Assembly (NCBI GenBank): GCA_949752795.1
Contig: OX457072.1
Location: 868,001 to 932,000, forward strand
DNA length: 64,000 nucleotides
Source of the DNA: Hyperoodon ampullatus
Lineage: Eukaryota; Chordata; Mammalia; Artiodactyla; Ziphiidae
Direction: 5' to 3'
Part shown: positions 55,401 to 64,000 of the stretch, one piece after another
How the letters are laid out: each line of letters opens with the position of its first letter
Numbering within the stretch: position 1 is the stretch's first letter
Made by a program: the position numbers and the translations under genes
The notes under the pieces: model-generated
What the model saw: the letters and a program-made list of their open reading frames with translations, nothing else
Databases searched by the model: none
What the model was told of the DNA's origin: nothing

Positions 55401-56435
55401 TGTCCACTACATCACGGCACAGTGTTTCCTGGGTCACTAGATCCTGCTGAAGGTCGGGAGTGGGAAGTGGAGAGTCAGGACTCTGGTTTGTGGTGAGACG
55501 GAGGCCAAGCCCCCCCTCCCCGCTGCTCTGCGTCCCCTGCGTCCCAGTGTCCTTGTGACGGGGCCTTGTCCGTGGAGGTTGTGAAGACGCAGTGTGGGTG
55601 GGCGTGAGAGGCTCAGACCAAGCCTTGGACACTTGGTCTGGACACTTGGCTACGGCGACAGGGTCAGGGGGCTGCACCAGGCCCACCGTGCTGCACGGGC
55701 ACCGTTCACTTTTCCTTCTCCAAACCCCTCTCGGTTTCTGATATTTTTCTCTAAAACAAACAACACGCTCATTGCTTTGTTTTCTTTACTGACCCAGAAT
55801 GGATTCTTGGATGTGAAATTTTTGCATCAAAATATATGACCCTTGAAAGGCTCTGTGTTTTTCTAAACTGATAATTTTCCAGGAAGCTTCCCCTTTCGTG
55901 ACGATGGTCTCTCAACCCTGTGATGGCAATTGTGTGATAGTGTGTTTAGTGGCTCTGAAACCCTGAGCAGAAACGGGCTTCGTCTGTCTCCGGCGGGTCG
56001 CGCTCCTGGACCGAGGACTGTCCTGAGCCCTCGGGACAGTGTTTGTTGATCCAGTGAGCTGGATCCCGGGTCATCATAAGGGGAATGGTTTAGATGTGCT
56101 GGAAAGAAGGTCATTTCCAGAACTGCTGGGGATGAGTTAGTTCAGAAAGAGCCTGAGTTGAGAACGACCTCTTGGCTTCCGCTCCCCTCGGCGGCCCCTC
56201 CCGGCTGGGCCCCCGTCTGTCCCACCTGCTGTGTTCCTTCTGCCAGGACCCCGAGAACCTCTCTGTCCAAAGCAGTAGCCAGAATAAGGTATTCAGCTTC
56301 AGTCCATGTGCCTAGTGACCACATGAGTCTAAGGCTACCACCTGGGACAGAGGACATTGCCACCAGTGCAGGAGCTCACCTGGACCGTCACAGGGCTGCT
56401 CCAGGTGTCACCTCCTCCTGGGAGCTGGCCCGGGT
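55401..56435. other. Unique non-coding DNA, no gene seen
   Basis: No gene or repeat is recognised. Confidence 0.45.
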
Positions 56436-56439
56436 CCTG

Positions 56440-56628
56440 CCTTTTCTTAGCTCCCTGCATTTTCTCTTATGACATCCATGACAATCTGAATTAGCCATTT
56501 ATCTTTTTGTTTTTGATCCCTTCTCGAGAACATAAACTCCCCGAGGTCAGGGATTATGTTCATCTTATTTGTGGCTGTATCTGCACCTCACCTGGTCCCT
56601 AGTGCGCAGCGGATTCTCAAGGGGGGCG
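56440..56628 (+). mobile_element. L2 LINE 3' end fragment
   Basis: Clear L2 3' text: 'aacataaactccccgaggtc', 'agggattatgttcatcttat', 'gtatctgcacctcacctggt', 'ccctagtgcgcagcggattc'. These correspond to 'aagctccatgagggcagggatt...', 'tgtatccccagtgcctagcac' and so on. It lies immediately left of the CpG-rich block. Confidence 0.65.
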
Positions 56629-56629
56629 T

Positions 56630-57450
56630 GGAGGAGAGACAGGAGGGAGGGGGAGGCGGAGACGGAGCGCGGTTGGCGTGGGCCCCGGGCGGCAGCCTGC
56701 GGGCGGTGACGTTTCCTCCTGGCTCTGCGGCTGCAGCTGCTGATGTGCGCAGAGGGCAGATGGTGGGGGAGGAAGGAGCAGCCTCCCGGCTCCCGAGGAG
56801 CTGGATCCACGCCTGCGCGGCTCGGCTGGGTGGGAATCTGCGTGTCGGAGTGACGTGGCTGGGACTCGGGAAGCACGCGCCCTCATCTCGAGGAAGAGCC
56901 GCAGGAGACGGCAGGGGCTCCGGACGCCCCGTGACCCCTCCCTCCCCTGGGGCTCCTGAGCAGTGTGGCACTGTTACCTGAACACAGACGGCACCTGGAC
57001 CTGTGGATGGTGTGGCTGTGAACAGGGTGGGGACGAGGTACCGCCTGCACCGAGGCCTGCTCTCAGCCGCCCGGAAGCCTCCTTGGCCTCAGACCGCCAG
57101 GCCTGGCCGTCAGGGCGGCGGAGAGGCAGCCTGCGTGGGTGGGGACGGCTCTTCAGACGGACGTGTGCCCAGGGCAGGTGTGGGGCTGGGCGCTGGACCC
57201 GGGGTGGGCGGGGCAGGGGGCCCGGCAGGCACGCCCACCGCCCCGTCTGGACCCCTCCCTGCGCTGGAGCTCTCGGCACCAGGGCCGTGCGGCTGGTCAG
57301 CCGGCCTCGCGCCCAGAGAGCCACCGTCACGGCGGAATCCCCCGCGCGGGCTCTGACCGCGCGCAGCGCCCACTCTCCCGCGGCTGCAGGCGCCCCGCCC
57401 CCCGTGGCCAGCGCGACGGCCCCGGGACTGTGTCCCTCACTCCCACCCGG
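56630..57450. promoter_or_regulatory. CpG island
   Basis: By hand I count about 32 CpG dinucleotides in 57,181-57,420, with very high GC content, and CpG remains frequent from about 56.63 kb. This meets the usual idea of a CpG island and could mark a promoter. Frames of 179 and 165 codons on opposite strands overlap almost completely, as expected by chance in such DNA. No first exon or TATA element was identified. Confidence 0.55.
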
Positions 57451-57500
57451 CTTTAAGCCCCGTTTCTTCATGCTCTACCCCTTGGGGGTTTTCTTTCCTT

Positions 57501-57506
57501 AATAAA
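57501..57506 (+). terminator. Isolated AATAAA polyadenylation hexamer
   Basis: A canonical AATAAA lies about 60 bases right of the CpG island, followed by 'tgtttctcagagctctac'. It could end a short transcript or a diverged LTR-like element. The hexamer occurs often by chance, so this is only a pointer. Confidence 0.2.
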
Positions 57507-57878
57507 TGTTTCTCAGAGCTCTACCCAACGGCCTCTGAAACCTCGGGAAAGTGGGAGCAGGCTGTCGGGGGCCCCTCTGTGTCCCCCGCCCAGGTGAGAC
57601 CCTGCCACCCCCATGCCCAGGTCCCCAGATGGGGAGGAGCTCCCGGGCAAAACTCTTTTCCAGTAAAAAAAATCTATGTTTTTTCCTTTGGGTTACCTTC
57701 ACCGTATTTTATCTGCATGAAGATTAACCTGGCCTCAGGGTAGAAGTCCTGGGACCCTGCCCGTACCCGCATCCCCTGGGGACACGGGGACAGGGAGGGA
57801 CGGGGCGGGGGGAGCTCCAACCAGGCTCACCCCCAGGCCCCTGACGCGGCCGTCACAATCCAAGATGTATTTCACATC
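57507..57878. other. Unique non-coding DNA, no gene seen
   Basis: No feature is recognised. Confidence 0.4.
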
Positions 57879-57881
57879 CGT

Positions 57882-58012
57882 TAATGTGTTTTCTATGCAT
57901 TTATTTGTCCTACATCATTTATTGTGTCCGATCTGTCTCAGACATTGTACTAAACTACAGGAAATCAAAGAAACACAAACTCTTCACATCCTCCTAAGCG
58001 GACAAGCTAACG
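57882..58012 (+). mobile_element. L2 LINE 3' region fragment
   Basis: The sequence 'atgcatttatttgtcctaca', 'tcatttattgtgtccgatct', 'gtctcagacattgtactaaa' and 'ctacaggaaatcaaagaaac' parallels the L2 block 'atttattgagtgcctactatgtgccaggcactgttctaggc...acaaa'. It is diverged but collinear. Confidence 0.5.
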
Positions 58013-58325
58013 CTACAGCCACTGGTAAGAGGCAGCAACGAGAGGACCCAGAATGCGTGTGAATGTAGCGTCCGCGCGTGGGCCACGCACGGGCCAGAGG
58101 CTCAGGCAGAACCTTCGAGACAGAAACGGCTGGAAGAGCCAGTGCTTTGTCTGCTGCCGGGTCGGAGGACAGAAAAATGTCGCTCGGAGACAAACCAGGG
58201 ACGTCCCCAAGGTCAGACACAGTGATGAGGCATCTTTTGAAGTGACAAATGATTATCCATCCACGCCCGTGCCCCCCACTCTGTGAGTTCATGGTTTTAA
58301 AATCAATTTGCACAAGCAGGAGAAC
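58013..58325. other. Unique non-coding DNA, no gene seen
   Basis: No feature is recognised between the L2 fragment and the GT-rich repeat. Confidence 0.4.
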
Positions 58326-58492
58326 ATGGTGCATGTGTGTGGACATGTGTGCGTGCGTGTGCATGGATATATGTGTGGACATGTGCGTGTGTGTGGACAT
58401 GTGCGTGGACACGTGTGCGTGCACGTGCGTGGACACGTGTGTGGACATGTGTGTGGACACGTGTGTGTGTGCGTGCATGTGTGTGTACACAG
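58326..58492. repeat. GT-rich repeat with 6/12-bp periodicity
   Basis: The motif GGACA occurs at 58,341; 58,377; 58,395; 58,407; 58,431; 58,443 and 58,455. All intervals (36, 18, 12, 24, 12, 12) are multiples of six. The underlying unit is about 12 bp, 'gtggacatgtgt' or 'gtggacacgtgt'. Because the period is a multiple of three, stop codons are avoided and frames stay open on both strands (up to 194 codons, minus strand), which are repeat translations and not genes. Confidence 0.9.
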
Positions 58493-58570
58493 GCTGTTGG
58501 TCCAGTGAGACAAGACCGTCCGCACAGCAAACCAAGGCGGCTACGCTTAGGGTTTTAGGGAAAACCACTC
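58493..58570. other. Short unique spacer
   Basis: No feature is recognised. Confidence 0.4.
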
Positions 58571-58571
58571 C

Positions 58572-58775
58572 TCAGGCTTTGCCACTGCACTCACTGAGCT
58601 CGAATCCCAGTCATGTGGCCTTAAGTAAAGTTCCTACTCTTTTCTGGCCTCAGTTCCTCATCTGTAACCACGAGAAAGAAGCCACGACTTCCCTCTAGGT
58701 CTGCTGTGGATGTTCTGTGCTCTGCAGGGTGCGGCGCTGACAGCGGCTGCTTGCTGGATGCACCAGTGCGCAGTG
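58572..58775 (+). mobile_element. MIR SINE
   Basis: Sense MIR in good order: 'tttgccactgcactcactga', 'gctcgaatcccagtcatgtg', 'gccttaagtaaagttcctac', 'tggcctcagttcctcatctg'. The 3' part after 58,690 is diverged. Confidence 0.65.
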
Positions 58776-59215
58776 AGGTGCCGGAAGCACTTCCTGGGGG
58801 GCTCAGTGGGTGTGATGCCAGCCTGTGTCCTCCTCCTAAATCCGCAGACGCCTGGCCGTGTGCGGGAAGACCCTCCTCAGGGCAGCCACGCCGCCTTTGA
58901 ACCCGGCAGACAAGTGAGCATGAGCTCAAGCCCCTGAGACTTGACCCGCGAGCTCCCCCAGCAGGCGGCTCCCTCCTGGGGGTGTGGAGCAGCCCCCAGC
59001 CCCATCCCTGTGGCTCTAGGGCCGCGTGGTGATGGGGTGGAGCGGAGCTGGGGGCCTGGCCCCTGAGGGGTCACCGCCGCCTACGACACGTCTCCCCAGG
59101 TCCCCGCACCGAGTCCTCCGGACCTGCGTCTAGAGCTTCACCGTGTCACGCGTGGCACCAGCCACAAGCGGCTACTTGCGTTCAAGTCACTGAGCATTAC
59201 AGCAGACCAGTGCTT
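58776..59215. other. GC-rich unique DNA, no gene seen
   Basis: No gene or repeat is recognised. Confidence 0.45.
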
Positions 59216-59219
59216 AGGT

Positions 59220-59640
59220 CCTGGATCACTCGGGCCGCAAGTCCAGCGCTCGGCAGCTGGTGACCAGCGGCCAGCACGCGGGGCAGCACAGGGCCAGCCC
59301 CAAGCCCGCTCGGGGAGGCCTGCGGTCGCACCTGTGGGACCAGTGCCCGCGCTCGAGGTCAGCGTGATGAAGGCGGCCCGGCGCGGGCCGCGCAGGGCCC
59401 AACCGCCTCCTGCTTGCGAAGGTCACCCGGTGCTTCTGAACCCCCTTTCGTCTTCTCCTGAGCGCCCGCGAGACACCCTAGCGGAAAGTGAGCTGTGGAA
59501 GTACACCTGCAGGTGGGGCAGAGGCCGGGCCCTCGGCCAAGGGCAGAGCCCGCGGAGGCCGCAGGAGGGCCCGGGCCTGGGCCAGCGGCTCCGGGGCTGA
59601 GCCTCCCTCCTCCCTGTGAGGCCGCATCGCCGAGGGTGTC
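59220..59640. promoter_or_regulatory. CpG-rich block, possible small CpG island
   Basis: By hand I count about 25 CpG dinucleotides in 59,221-59,460, with high GC content. This is denser than the surrounding DNA but less so than the 57 kb island. No promoter elements or exon were identified. Confidence 0.4.
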
Positions 59641-62560
59641 CAGGCAACTGTGACAGCTGTGAGTCTCGCATGCAGTGGGGATGGAGCAGGGAACGCTGTC
59701 ATCACCTGGGAGACACCGCAGGACGCCGGCCCCCGGCGCTCACCTGCTGAGGGAGGCTGGCCGGCTTCAGCTTCCTTTCCTCACCAGAGGTGTGTGCAGG
59801 GCGGCACCCACACCCAACACTGGACGGTCACACAGTCAGCGAGGCTCCTTCCCTGAAGAAAAACAAATCACTGCCGCTCATCTGAGGAAGGGGAAAAGGA
59901 GGGAAGGAAAGATTCTTGAGGGAAGAAAGCAGAAACACAAACACCTCAAATCTAGGATTCAGTGAACGTTATTCAATTGTGCACCATCTTGTATTCTATA
60001 TCCCTAAAATTCTTAATAAACATACTTTTGAGATGTAAGTGATTTTCAGGGGCAGGGGGTTAAACCTTCATCTGAAGAGTGTCTTGTAGCTTCCTTCAAA
60101 TGGACACACCTAGTTGTATATGAAGGTGTTTTAGTTCCTGGGAAATGCTGGGTCCTGGTACTGGTTTACACAACATGAAAAAGAGCTCCAGTGTTTAAAT
60201 ACCGTTTTTCTGAAATTGCAGGAAACTTAACTTTTGAGACACAGTCAGAAGGAATGTATCAGTGGGGTAGGGGAATATATACATACATGTATTTATCTTT
60301 AGATAAATAAATATTTGTTATCTCTCTCTCTCTCTGTTTCCCTGGTATTTCTGTTTGGTAATCATTCACTGAACATTTATTACCTAATTGAACTCTTTGG
60401 TGGACCGCAGAGGGATTGCACTGGATGGTGAGTAAACTCAGAAGTTCAAGGCAGCGTCCACTGCCATAGGGCCTTGGTGTCAGAACCTCACCTGTAAATG
60501 AGTGATTCTCAGATTTTGGTAAACACAGAGCGCAAAGGCACACAGTCAATCAATCAGCATCATGCAGAAACCCAGGCTGGGACCTGTCTCTGTTATAGTT
60601 TCCAGAAGGTTCTGCCGCACTAGTGAATTTCAGGAATCACTGCTCTCTGTGGTCAGGTGACTCATTTCAGGGATCTGAAAAGACCAGGGCTCCGTCATCT
60701 TTTCCTTCTTTTGCCTAAATTTCCCCCACAGGCCAACATCTCACAGTCCCCTGAGTGTGCTGAAGTACGGCGGGTGAGGGCAGGGGTCTAAGGATGGGCC
60801 GTCCGTGGGCAGCGGTGGAGGGAGAGGGTGGGGCAGGCCAGGGTGTGTCCTGGTCACGCTCAGGACCAGCGCGGTCCCTGGGGTCCAGCCGGGTTTCCAT
60901 GGATCTGCAGAGATCACAGGAGAATCCCCCTGCCCTGGGAGCACACGTCACAGCCCTGAGGGGTCCCAGTGCGCCCTGGGAACCCGAGGCCTGGCGGAGG
61001 ACCGTGTGGGAATATGACCTTCCCTTCTAGACTGGAACCTTCCAGGCTGGGGGGCTGGGCATGGGGGTGGGTCTTGAACTGGAGAAGCTCTGAGGCAGCT
61101 CTTGAGGGCGGACACGCGTTTCTCTGGCTCTTCCTCCTCAGCCTGGCTCTCACTCTGGGGGTGGGGGGGCGACCTCTTAGCCTCCCGTCCACCGTGGTTA
61201 GGAGGGTGGTAGGCAGCACCTCTGTGACCCCAGCGCTTGCAGCCCTGGGCTCAGGCCAGGCGTGTCATAGGAGGTGAGGGCGTCTATATTATTCACAGTA
61301 GAAAGACCAACAAGTGTTTATCTTTTGAAGGTAAACTGAAGAAGGAGGCTGCAGGTATATTTGGAAGACAAAACAACCTGGTTTGCTATGAGGGTTCAAC
61401 GGTGCCTTGGAATTGATGGCTTTGCCTAACCATCCGGGACGGTGATGAAACATCCTGCTCCTGGGCTCCTGGTCCCAGGTGGCAAAGGAGATGGGAATTT
61501 GTCCACCTTGTGCTCCTGGGTCCCTCCCCCTCTGGAGAGAAGCCTCATACGAGGGGCTGGGGTCCCTCCTCTTCCTCCTAAGTGGCTTCAGCCCTGATGA
61601 GAGGTGACAGCATTGCCCAGGGGGGTACGGGCCAGGGCAGCTGTGCTGTTTCGGCACCAGCATATTCTGGGCGGCCAGGGCTGCCCTGGCTGTGGAGAGA
61701 AGGGGACGAGAGGCACCTGGTGAGTTTACCTGGGCAGTGTGACCGATCTGACTCGCTGCAGGCTTGGGGAGAGAGGACGCTGGAAGCAGAGCAGGCGAAC
61801 ACGTCTGGGGACGCTCGCCCCCCACAAGAGGGGAGGTGGGGCGGAAACCACGGTGCTTAACTGCCAGCAGGCGCCCCGAAGCCCGTGCCCCCAACCTGCT
61901 CCGCTGCCTCCACCCGCAGCTCAGGGACCGGCCTGGGGGGGCCTGTGCATCCCCGTCCCCTCCCCCAGTGAGGCAGAACCCCACGCCCGCAGAGGCTTCC
62001 TGCCGAAGGGGTGGCATCACCAATGGGGCGACGGGAGATGCTTTGACCCTTCCTGACTCTTAGGTCCTGGGGTTCTGACACAAACCCACCGCAGGGCATC
62101 ATCTTGGCTGAGCGTCCTCAGGTCACCTGCGTGGACAGTTCTTGTGTGATGAGTGACCCGGACTAGCCTGCTGCCTCTCGTTACGCTCCTGACCCTGCGT
62201 GTTAACTGCCTTACCCCTCTTCCTCGGGGACTGCTGGCTTGCTAGGGCTAAATTCCTGCGTTTTACACCTGGTTTCAGAAGTCGTTGGTGAGTTTCCTAA
62301 CCCTGTGGACACACCACCGAGTTGGGGTCAGAGGTGTGTCCCGAGGGGAGTGCTGTGACCCCGTGGAATGGGTTCTGCAGCCGTGAGGGAGACGCTTCAA
62401 GGCCTGAACCGAAGTTTGTGTGCCGTAACCTTGCACTTTACTTTCCAGATGAGGATTTCTGGGACAAAGGAAATACAGGCAGTATCCGCCATGACTTGAC
62501 CCTTGGAGCTGTGTCGTCTGAAGAGATCCGAGTCTAGTGTGACACTCTCGCTGATGGTGA
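59641..62560. other. Unique non-coding DNA, no gene seen
   Basis: No gene or certain repeat. A (CT)n run lies at about 60,319-60,338. The longest frame, 244 codons on the minus strand (61,289-62,023), has no recognisable domain. The area near 60,345-60,440 has an 'attcactgaacatttattac' string reminiscent of L2, but the flanks do not continue the match. Confidence 0.5.
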
Positions 62561-62714
62561 AACAAACAAAGTCTGAAGCGAATAGATGCTTAATCATACT
62601 AACCAACTGATCATTATTAATTAAGGATATTGATAAGAAATACTAAATAATAATAAATACAAAATAATTGATATTGGTAATAAATAACATGCTAAGCACT
62701 GTCCTTTTGAAAAT
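62561..62714. other. AT-rich segment left of an L1 end
   Basis: Strongly AT-rich text with 'aataataataaatacaaaat' type strings. It may include decayed A-rich sequence but no family was assigned. Confidence 0.4.
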
Positions 62715-62717
62715 AAT

Positions 62718-63850
62718 TATTCTTTTCATAAACTTTTTATTTTAGAAAGGTCTAGTCTTAAGTTTACAGAAAAGTTTCCAGCTGGGTCCTGATGATCCCG
62801 TAGACCCCTCACGCAGCGCCCCGTCACTAACACTTGAGCTGATATTGACACGTTCTTCTCTGAAGCCTGTACTTTATTCAGGTTCCCTTAGCTTTTGCGT
62901 AAAGCCCTCCCATCTACAAAACCCCAGTCGCTCAGACTCCCCTTATTTGGTGACAGCGACAGCTCTGGGGAGGGCTGGTCAGGTATTTTTTGTAGACTGT
63001 CCCTCTTTCTGGATTTGTCGGGTGTCTTTCTCATGATTAGGCTGGGGTTGTGGATTTTGGGAGGAAGACACAGCAGGAAAGGGCCCATCCTGTCCCGTAA
63101 CACCAAGGGCACACCTGCGGGATGACGGACAGGCCGCCCCTGAGGTTGAGCTGACTGCATGGGCGGGGGGTGTCTTTGTCAGGTTCTCTGCTGTGAGGTT
63201 AACTCCCCGGGTTCTGCACTTTCCATCCCGCGCTCTCTGGAGGGAACTCACTCTGCAAAGCCCACCGGGAAAGGACAGGGATCTACCCCACCCCACTGAG
63301 GGGGAGGTACCTGCATAAATTCCTGGCAATTCTTGTCTATCAGGCATTCATCTGTTCTCCACTTATTTAAACCTGCAACCACTTTTTTACATCATTAGGG
63401 GGTCATGGACGTTTGGTTTCTGCTTTGAGTTGTTCTGTGGTTTGAATCATTCTAGCCACTGGGACTCTCCACGGGCTCCTGTGTTTCTTTCTTCATAGCC
63501 GTCATTGTGTCTTTTGTGCTGTTTGTTGTTGTTTTCTCACTTCGCATGTCCTTACTCTCTGGGACACAAGAAGCTCGTGGCCTCGAGGCAGCATTTCTGA
63601 CATCTCTGGCTCTTTCACTGGGATGTGAGAAACCAAGGTCTGGGATCTAGGTGCACCCGGTGCTCCTGGGGGGTTACTGCTTCCAAACCCTCAGCTGCAG
63701 AGTAAGGAGGTGTGAGTGTGTAGTAACCCGTGTCTGCAGACACGCATATTTCTATATGAAATGGTCTGCATCTCGTTAAGCTAAACATAAGCCCACACTT
63801 AGGTCTCAGTCGGTCATCCTTTACCGTATGGAACATTCTAGGCTTCTCCC
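62718..63850 (-). mobile_element. Antisense L1 3' end region
   Basis: The plus strand begins with 'ataaactttttattttagaa' and 'agtttacagaaaagtttcca', then 'ctgtactttattcaggttcc', 'tggtcaggtattttttgtag', 'actgtccctctttctggatt', 'ttctcatgattaggctgggg', and further right 'gggggtcatggacgtttggt', 'ctgtggtttgaatcattcta' and 'gggctcctgtgtttctttct'. This order matches the antisense 3' region of an old L1M-type element. No open frame of note remains. The right boundary is approximate. Confidence 0.75.
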
Positions 63851-64000
63851 CTTGCTTGTCCAGTGGTGGGAAACCAGCCCCACATCTGCCACCCACACTG
63901 TTCAGCTCCAGGCTCTGTGTGTAGCGGTTTCAGAGCTGTTAACCCATCTGGGCTTCACTTCATCAACCAGAGCTCAGTTCTGTAACCAGAGAGTGTCTTT
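63851..64000. other. Unique non-coding DNA, window end
   Basis: No feature is recognised. It may contain the start of another repeat that runs out of the window. Confidence 0.35.

Noticed and set aside
58545..58563. Two TTAGGG-like words as an interstitial telomere repeat
   Set aside because: Only two imperfect copies, not in register. Chance occurrence.
60345..60440. L2-like 'attcactgaacatttatt' string
   Set aside because: Neighbouring sequence does not follow the L2 order.
61289..62023. 244-codon open frame, minus strand
   Set aside because: No domain, no splice context. Overlapped by plus-strand frames.

Overview
The window is a stretch of mammalian nuclear DNA, almost certainly from a cetacean and probably a toothed whale. 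The strongest clue is two tRNA-derived CHR-type SINEs, at about 18.66-19.01 kb and 34.74-34.95 kb. The second closely resembles the SINE that is very abundant in dolphin genomes and is flanked by a perfect 16-bp target-site duplication. Ancient mammalian repeats (MIR, L2, L1M-type L1 3' ends, an MLT1-like LTR) and a probable cetartiodactyl LTR-like repeat agree with this. There is no bacterial, phage or plasmid organisation.

I can support no protein-coding gene, exon, tRNA, rRNA or other RNA gene. Long open frames exist, up to about 272 codons, but they lie in GC-rich or tandemly repeated DNA where stop codons are rare. They overlap one another on both strands, are low-complexity or compositionally arbitrary, and show no recognisable domain. 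The window reads as intergenic or deep intronic DNA in a GC-rich, minisatellite-rich region. That composition resembles subtelomeric DNA, but nothing in the window proves the location.

Layout. 0-13.6 kb: GC-rich unique DNA with a GT-rich tract (5.65-6.03 kb), two small minisatellites (8.46-8.95 kb) and a possible regulatory cluster around a short CpG island (10.4-12.3 kb). 13.6-19.6 kb: an AT-rich, long-dead antisense L1 with a CTTT-rich microsatellite and a nested SINE. 19.6-32 kb: unique DNA with an exact 25-bp tandem duplication, a CTCF-like motif near 24.9 kb, a striking 600-bp C-rich minisatellite (25.92-26.52 kb), and motif-dense, possibly conserved segments (27.6-29.5 kb). 32-41 kb: mostly old repeats (MLT1-like LTR, MIRs, the young SINE, an L1 3' end, an LTR-like repeat). 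41-59.7 kb: GC-rich unique DNA with CpG-rich blocks (44.5, 57 and 59.4 kb), two further GT-rich minisatellites (45.4 and 58.3 kb), and L2 and MIR fossils. 59.7-64 kb: unique DNA ending in a third antisense L1 3' end.

There is no set of genes to assemble into a system. The features most worth checking are the tandem arrays with unusual internal periodicities and the few motif-rich, repeat-free segments that could be enhancers. All repeat family names come from recognition by eye, not from an alignment search.
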